This document shows, in pieces, positions 57,976 through 64,000 of a DNA stretch of 64,000 nt. A model generated the notes under the pieces. The model had not been told where the DNA came from and did not search any database. It was given only the letters and a program-made list of their open reading frames with translations. The DNA comes from Aquabacterium sp. OR-4 (GTDB lineage Bacteria > Pseudomonadota > Gammaproteobacteria > Burkholderiales > Burkholderiaceae_C): NCBI RefSeq assembly GCF_025290835.2, contig NZ_JAOCQD020000001.1:2790001-2854000 (forward strand), read 5' to 3'. Position 1 is the first letter of the stretch. Every line of letters begins with the position of its first letter. A program made the position numbers and the translations under genes.

Positions 57976-58028
57976 GCGCTGAAACCTTCGCGTTGGCTGC
58001 GGTGAAAGAAAAGCGGATTGTAGAAACG

Positions 58029-58054
58029 AACAAGGCGGCCGAAGCCGCCTTGTT
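58029..58054 (-). terminator. intrinsic-type terminator after the PEP-CTERM gene
   Basis: AACAAGGCGGC and GCCGCCTTGTT pair perfectly over 11 bp around a CGAA tetraloop, 37 bp past the stop codon of the PEP-CTERM gene. On the minus strand the stem is followed by a T-rich stretch (CGTTTCT). It separates this gene from argJ. Confidence 0.75.
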
Positions 58055-58090
58055 GAGCATGCAGGCGTTGCCGCCTGCGGTGCCGCTGAA

Positions 58091-58540
58091 TCAGCCGCGA
58101 CGGCGGCTGGCCAGGAAGCCGACGGCGCCCAGGCCGGCCAGCATCATGGCGTAGGTCTCGGGTTCCGGCACCGGCGACGCCGAGATGTAGCCACCGATCG
58201 GGGCCTTGACGGCCGAGAAAGCCGAGATCGTCAGGGTGTAGCTGCCAGCAGCCAGACCGGCGAAGCTGAAACCATCAGCGGCGTTGCCGTCGGTCCAGGT
58301 GACGCTGCCATCGCTGATGGTGGCGGCGGTGGAGACATTCGGGGTGAACGACGAGATGCCACCGAGCACGTCGCTCAGGCTTGCCAGCGAGAACGAATAG
58401 TTCAGGGTGAACAGGCCCGTGCCCGAACCACCAATCAGCGACGCATCTTCGGTGAGCGTGCCCAGGGGCATGGTGGCAGCAAAGCTGGACGTACCGGCCA
58501 GAACCAGGGTTGCCGCGGCAACGATCGACTTCAGTTTCAT
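58091..58540 (-). CDS. PEP-CTERM sorting domain protein
   Basis: A 149-residue exported protein. A Sec signal ([21 protein letters not shown]) leads a small Ser/Gly/Thr-rich beta domain ([35 protein letters not shown]). The end is a textbook [18 protein letters not shown], a hydrophobic helix, then ASRRRG. Such proteins are cleaved and anchored by exosortase (EpsH/XrtA-type) and linked to exopolysaccharide or biofilm formation. A good AGGAG site precedes the ATG at 58540. No exosortase gene lies in the window. Confidence 0.92.
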   Translation of the reverse strand: MKLKSIVAAATLVLAGTSSFAATMPLGTLTEDASLIGGSGTGLFTLNYSFSLASLSDVLGGISSFTPNVSTAATISDGSVTWTDGNAADGFSFAGLAAGSYTLTISAFSAVKAPIGGYISASPVPEPETYAMMLAGLGAVGFLASRRRG

Positions 58541-58711
58541 ATAAACCTCTCCTTGAATCAGTGGATGAACCAGAGCAAGTTGCGTGCCGAGCTCATCCGT
58601 ACAGCAGCTTGCCAACTCGGTTGAAGCTTAACCAGTCGCCTTGTCTGGAGCACCCCTTACACAAGGGATCACCCGAGTATCAGAGTGCAACGCAAGAGGG
58701 TATTTGACCGA

Positions 58712-61456
<2,745 letters not shown>

Positions 61457-61790
61457 GCGGCGAGGGGGCTTGGCGGTGCGGATGGGCTCGCACAGCCTTC
61501 GGGCGTCGGATCGGTCCGGCGCGATCGGGCTGCGGCAAGAACCCGTCACGCGGGTATCGGGGCTTGGGGCCTGCCGGCGCGGCTGGCCACGGCACGGTGG
61601 TCGACGTCAACGCGTGCTGCCGGGCAGATGGGGCCGGCAGACCGGGCCACAAGGCCGGCATTTGCCATTCATCAGCGGCAGCTCGCAAAGCGCACGAGTC
61701 TATCATTCGGGTGCTGCAGCCCCACCTGGCGCCAGGCGCTCCTGCCCGGGCGCGCAGACCGGGCTGCCACCTCACCGCCTTCGCCGCCCC
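61457..61790. other. 334-bp divergent region between secA and dciA
   Basis: Promoters for secA (minus) and dciA (plus) should lie here. A TATCAT at 61701-61706 is a possible -10 element for dciA, with only a weak -35. No hairpin, repeat or short coding frame with convincing features was seen, and no SecM-like arrest peptide is recognisable. Confidence 0.4.
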
Positions 61791-62132
61791 ATGAGCCTTC
61801 CTCCCCGTCGCCCGCCTGCCGGCTCGGCCCCGCTGCCCCCGGGCACGCGCGGCATCGAGCAGGCCCTGGCCGGCAGCCAGGCGCTGGCCTCGCTGGTGCA
61901 GCGCATGCGCGAGTCAGAGGGTCGGCTGGCCTGCGTGCGGCCGCTGCTGCCGCCACCCATGCGCGCCCATGTCAAGGCCGGTCCGCTGGACGACGAGGGC
62001 TGGACCTTGCTGGCCACCAACCCCGCGGTATCGGCCAAGCTGCGGCAAATGCTGCCCACGCTGCAGAACCGGCTGCAGCACAGTGGCTTCGATGGCCGCG
62101 CCGTGCGCGTGAAGCTGCTGTCGCCGGGTTGA
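61791..62132 (+). CDS. dciA: DUF721 / DciA family protein
   Basis: A 113-residue DUF721 protein (GIEQALAGSQALASLVQRMRES, then the strand WTLLATNPAVSAKLRQMLPTLQNRL). In other bacteria DciA is the helicase operator that helps load DnaB in species lacking DnaC/DnaI. This version is short and has a Pro-rich N-terminus. It is divergent from secA, an order common in Betaproteobacteria. The family call is from domain pattern and context. Confidence 0.8.
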   Translation: MSLPPRRPPAGSAPLPPGTRGIEQALAGSQALASLVQRMRESEGRLACVRPLLPPPMRAHVKAGPLDDEGWTLLATNPAVSAKLRQMLPTLQNRLQHSGFDGRAVRVKLLSPG

Positions 62133-62247
62133 GATGCGCGCTGCGGCGCCCTTGACACCACCGGCCCGCTGCTTTGCCAACAGCCTCGGGCCAGCGCGAC
62201 CGATGGCAGTCGGACGCCCGGGCTGGGGGTGCGTGGCGCGTGGCGCG

Positions 62248-62323
62248 TGGTGCCGGCTTTCGGAATCGAACCGAAGACCTTCCGCTTACAAGGCGGGTGC
62301 TCTACCAACTGAGCTAAGCCGGC
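62248..62323 (-). tRNA. tRNA-Thr (anticodon TGT)
   Basis: The minus strand folds as a complete 76-nt tRNA: acceptor stem GCCGGC...GCCGGC, D-arm with TAGCTCAGTTGGTAGAGC, anticodon loop CTTGTAA with TGT at 62290-62288, T-arm GGTTCGATTCC and an encoded CCA end. TGT reads ACA and ACG threonine codons. It follows sspB on the same strand. Confidence 0.96.
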
Positions 62324-62428
62324 ACGCTGAAACCGGATTCTAGGCGGCCAGGGTGGCGGCCCATGGCGGCGGTGGCCACCCCATGCCACCCGGCGCCGGC
62401 AGCCACATGGCCGCCAGCGCACAGGCGA

Positions 62429-62968
62429 TCACTTCACCCGCTTCAAGGCCGGGCGCGGGCCGCCGGGCGGCGGCGTGTCGGTGGGCGGCTCGTCGGCCGG
62501 CTCGGGCGCGCTGGTCGAGCCGCTGACGCTGGGCTCGGTGTCGTCCGCCGTCGTGGCCAGGCGCAGGCCGCTGCGGGCGGCCTCGGCCGCGGGGGCCGCC
62601 GTGGCCGGCGGCGCGGCGCCGGGCTCGCCCGGCACGGGCACCGGGAAGGCCATGCCTTGCCCGTTTTCGCGGGCATAGATGGCCACCACATGGTCCACGG
62701 GCACCAGGATGTCGCGCGCCATGCCGCCGAAGCGGGCCTTGAACGAGATGTACTCGTTGCCCAGCTCCAGCCCCGAGGTGGCGTCGATGCCGACGTTGAG
62801 CACGATCTCGTTGTTCTTGACGTACTCCATCGGCACCTGCACGCCCGCGGCCACGTGCACCGCGATGTAGGGCGTGAAGCCATTGTCCACGCACCACTCG
62901 TGCAAAGCGCGGATCAGGTACGGACGCGTTGAACTGCCCTGCTCTTCGGGGCTCGCCGGCTTGGACAT
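62429..62968 (-). CDS. sspB: ClpXP protease specificity-enhancing factor SspB
   Basis: A 179-residue SspB. The N-terminal ~110 residues are the ssrA-binding domain (RPYLIRALHEWCVDNGFTPYI, NVGIDATSGLELGNEYISFKARFGG, AIYARENGQGMAFP). A long Ala/Pro-rich linker leads to the ClpX-docking tail RPALKRVK, which matches the E. coli tail RPALRVVK well. It delivers ssrA-tagged proteins to ClpXP. It follows sspA by 15 bp, the normal order. Confidence 0.95.
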   Translation of the reverse strand: MSKPASPEEQGSSTRPYLIRALHEWCVDNGFTPYIAVHVAAGVQVPMEYVKNNEIVLNVGIDATSGLELGNEYISFKARFGGMARDILVPVDHVVAIYARENGQGMAFPVPVPGEPGAAPPATAAPAAEAARSGLRLATTADDTEPSVSGSTSAPEPADEPPTDTPPPGGPRPALKRVK

Positions 62969-62983
62969 CGTGTTGCTGCCGCC

Positions 62984-63601
62984 TTACTTGCGCATCACCT
63001 TTTCGGACGGCGTCAGCGCCTCGATGTAGGCCGGGCGCGAGAAGATGCGCTCGGCGTACTTCAGCAGCGGCGCAGCGTTCTTGCTGAGGTCGATGCCGTA
63101 GTAGTCCAGGCGCCACAGCAGCGGGGCGATGGCCACATCGAGCATGCTGAAGTCGTCGCCCAGCATGTACTTGTTCTTCATGAAGATCGGCGCCAGCTGG
63201 GTCAGGCGTTCGCGGATCTGCGAACGCGCCTTCTCGAGCTGCTTGTCGTTGGCCTTCACCGTGGCGCCACGCCCTTCGAGCGTGTTGACGTGGGCGAACA
63301 GTTCCTTCTCGAAGTTGAACAGGAACAGGCGCACGCGCGCACGGGCCACCGGATCGCCGGGCATCAGCTGCGGATGCGGGAAGCGCTCGTCGATGTACTC
63401 GTTGATGATGTGCGACTCGTACAGGATGAGGTCACGCTCGACGAGGATGGGCACCTCGTTGTACGGGTTCATCAGCGCGATGTCTTCGGGCTTGGCGAAC
63501 AGGTCGACATCGCGGATCTCGAAATCCATGCCCTTCTCGAACAGCACGAAGCGGCAACGGTGCGAGTAGGGGCAGGTGGTTCCGGAGTAAAGCACCATCA
63601 T
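62984..63601 (-). CDS. sspA: stringent starvation protein A (glutathione S-transferase fold)
   Basis: A 205-residue SspA with an N-terminal thioredoxin-like domain (MMVLYSGTTCPYSHRCRFVLFEKGMDFE) and a C-terminal helical domain (MLGDDFSMLDVAIAPLLWRLDYYGI). SspA binds RNA polymerase and affects stress and starvation gene expression. Two adjacent ATGs (63601 and 63598) can serve as start. It lies between petC and sspB. Confidence 0.95.
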   Translation of the reverse strand: MMVLYSGTTCPYSHRCRFVLFEKGMDFEIRDVDLFAKPEDIALMNPYNEVPILVERDLILYESHIINEYIDERFPHPQLMPGDPVARARVRLFLFNFEKELFAHVNTLEGRGATVKANDKQLEKARSQIRERLTQLAPIFMKNKYMLGDDFSMLDVAIAPLLWRLDYYGIDLSKNAAPLLKYAERIFSRPAYIEALTPSEKVMRK

Positions 63602-63712
63602 GACGGCGGACTCCCAGTCAGTAGTTCTCAGAAAAGACAAAACGCGCAGCGGCGCGAGAAAGCATCCGCTGCGCGCGACGGACCTGACGGGCACCGTCAG
63701 GTCCGCGGGACG

Positions 63713-64000
63713 TCACTTGACGTCTTTCCAGTAGGCGGCGTTCAGGCGCCAGGCGATCGTGGTGAAGACGGCCAGGAACAGCAGCACCCAGACGCCCAGA
63801 CGCGCGCGCTGGTTCTGCGCCGGCTCACCCATCCATTGCAGATAGCCCACCAGGTCGGCCATGGCCGCATCGTAGTCGGCCTTGTTCAGCTGGCCCGGCT
63901 TGGTCTGCTCGAAGCCCTTGAACACATGCACCGTCCGGGTGGCGTCGTGCGGATCCTTCTCGTCGGCGAACACCGCGCGCTGCTCACCTTGCAGCTGCCA
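63713..64000 (-). CDS. petC: cytochrome c1 (ubiquinol-cytochrome c reductase), C-terminal part
   Basis: Only the last 95 residues are in the window; the gene runs off the right edge. They show the end of the haem domain (EDKDP-type loop followed by HVFKGFEQTKPGQLNKADYD), the conserved LVGYLQWMGEPAQNQRARLG, and the single C-terminal membrane anchor (GVWVLLFLAVFTTIAWRLNAAYW). This is the cytochrome c1 subunit of the bc1 complex. The petC-sspA-sspB order is standard in Betaproteobacteria. Confidence 0.92.
   Translation of the reverse strand, partial: WQLQGEQRAVFADEKDPHDATRTVHVFKGFEQTKPGQLNKADYDAAMADLVGYLQWMGEPAQNQRARLGVWVLLFLAVFTTIAWRLNAAYWKDVK

Noticed and set aside
61457..61790. A SecM-like arrest peptide upstream of secA
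   Set aside because: No small frame with a signal peptide and arrest-like end reads into secA; the adjacent coding gene is divergent dciA.

Overview
The window comes from a very GC-rich betaproteobacterium. The gene neighbourhoods petC-sspA-sspB, dciA-secA-argJ, a PEP-CTERM protein and the strong third-position GC bias point to Burkholderiales, probably the Rubrivivax/Leptothrix/Roseateles/Ideonella group (inference from gene content; no 16S gene is present). No rRNA, CRISPR array, phage or insertion sequence was seen. One tRNA (Thr, anticodon TGT) is present.

Left part (1-22.4 kb): DbpA helicase; a VOC-fold protein; a low-complexity hypothetical; assimilatory nitrite reductase nirB-nirD (minus strand); a double-hotdog thioesterase with a GNAT enzyme; a Tat-exported vanadium-haloperoxidase/PAP2 protein; an iron(III) ABC system whose three genes lie on alternating strands, with a Fur-box-like site before fbpA; a membrane hybrid histidine kinase; a catabolic module of AraC regulator, Baeyer-Villiger-type monooxygenase and SxxK serine esterase; and a RIO kinase followed by a YgjP metallopeptidase-DUF3293 fusion.

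Central part (22.4-39.6 kb): ten closely packed minus-strand genes run from a lacI regulator through a TonB receptor, a GH144-type glucanase lipoprotein, a sugar ABC importer (binding protein and two permeases, no ATPase), a 1072-residue toroid enzyme with no family I recognise, a lipoprotein esterase, a 1145-residue GH94 phosphorylase, and a TupA-like binding protein. Together they read as an operon for uptake and phosphorolytic breakdown of beta-1,2-glucan or a similar glucan. A palindromic LacI-type operator and an inverted half-site copy lie upstream of lacI. This is the most interesting part of the window.

Right-centre (39.6-55.3 kb): a dipeptide/oligopeptide ABC operon (SBP, two permeases, two ATPases) ends in a 26-bp tandem array that copies the 3' end of its last gene. 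Next is a giant flavin/iron-sulfur D-2-hydroxyacid dehydrogenase-like protein. Then a complete ugpBAECQ operon for glycerol-3-phosphate and glycerophosphodiester uptake, in which a 25-codon mini-ORF bridges ugpA and ugpE.

Right end (55.3-64 kb): housekeeping genes: an MFS exporter, argJ, a PEP-CTERM protein, secA, dciA, tRNA-Thr, sspB, sspA and the 3' end of petC, which runs off the window.
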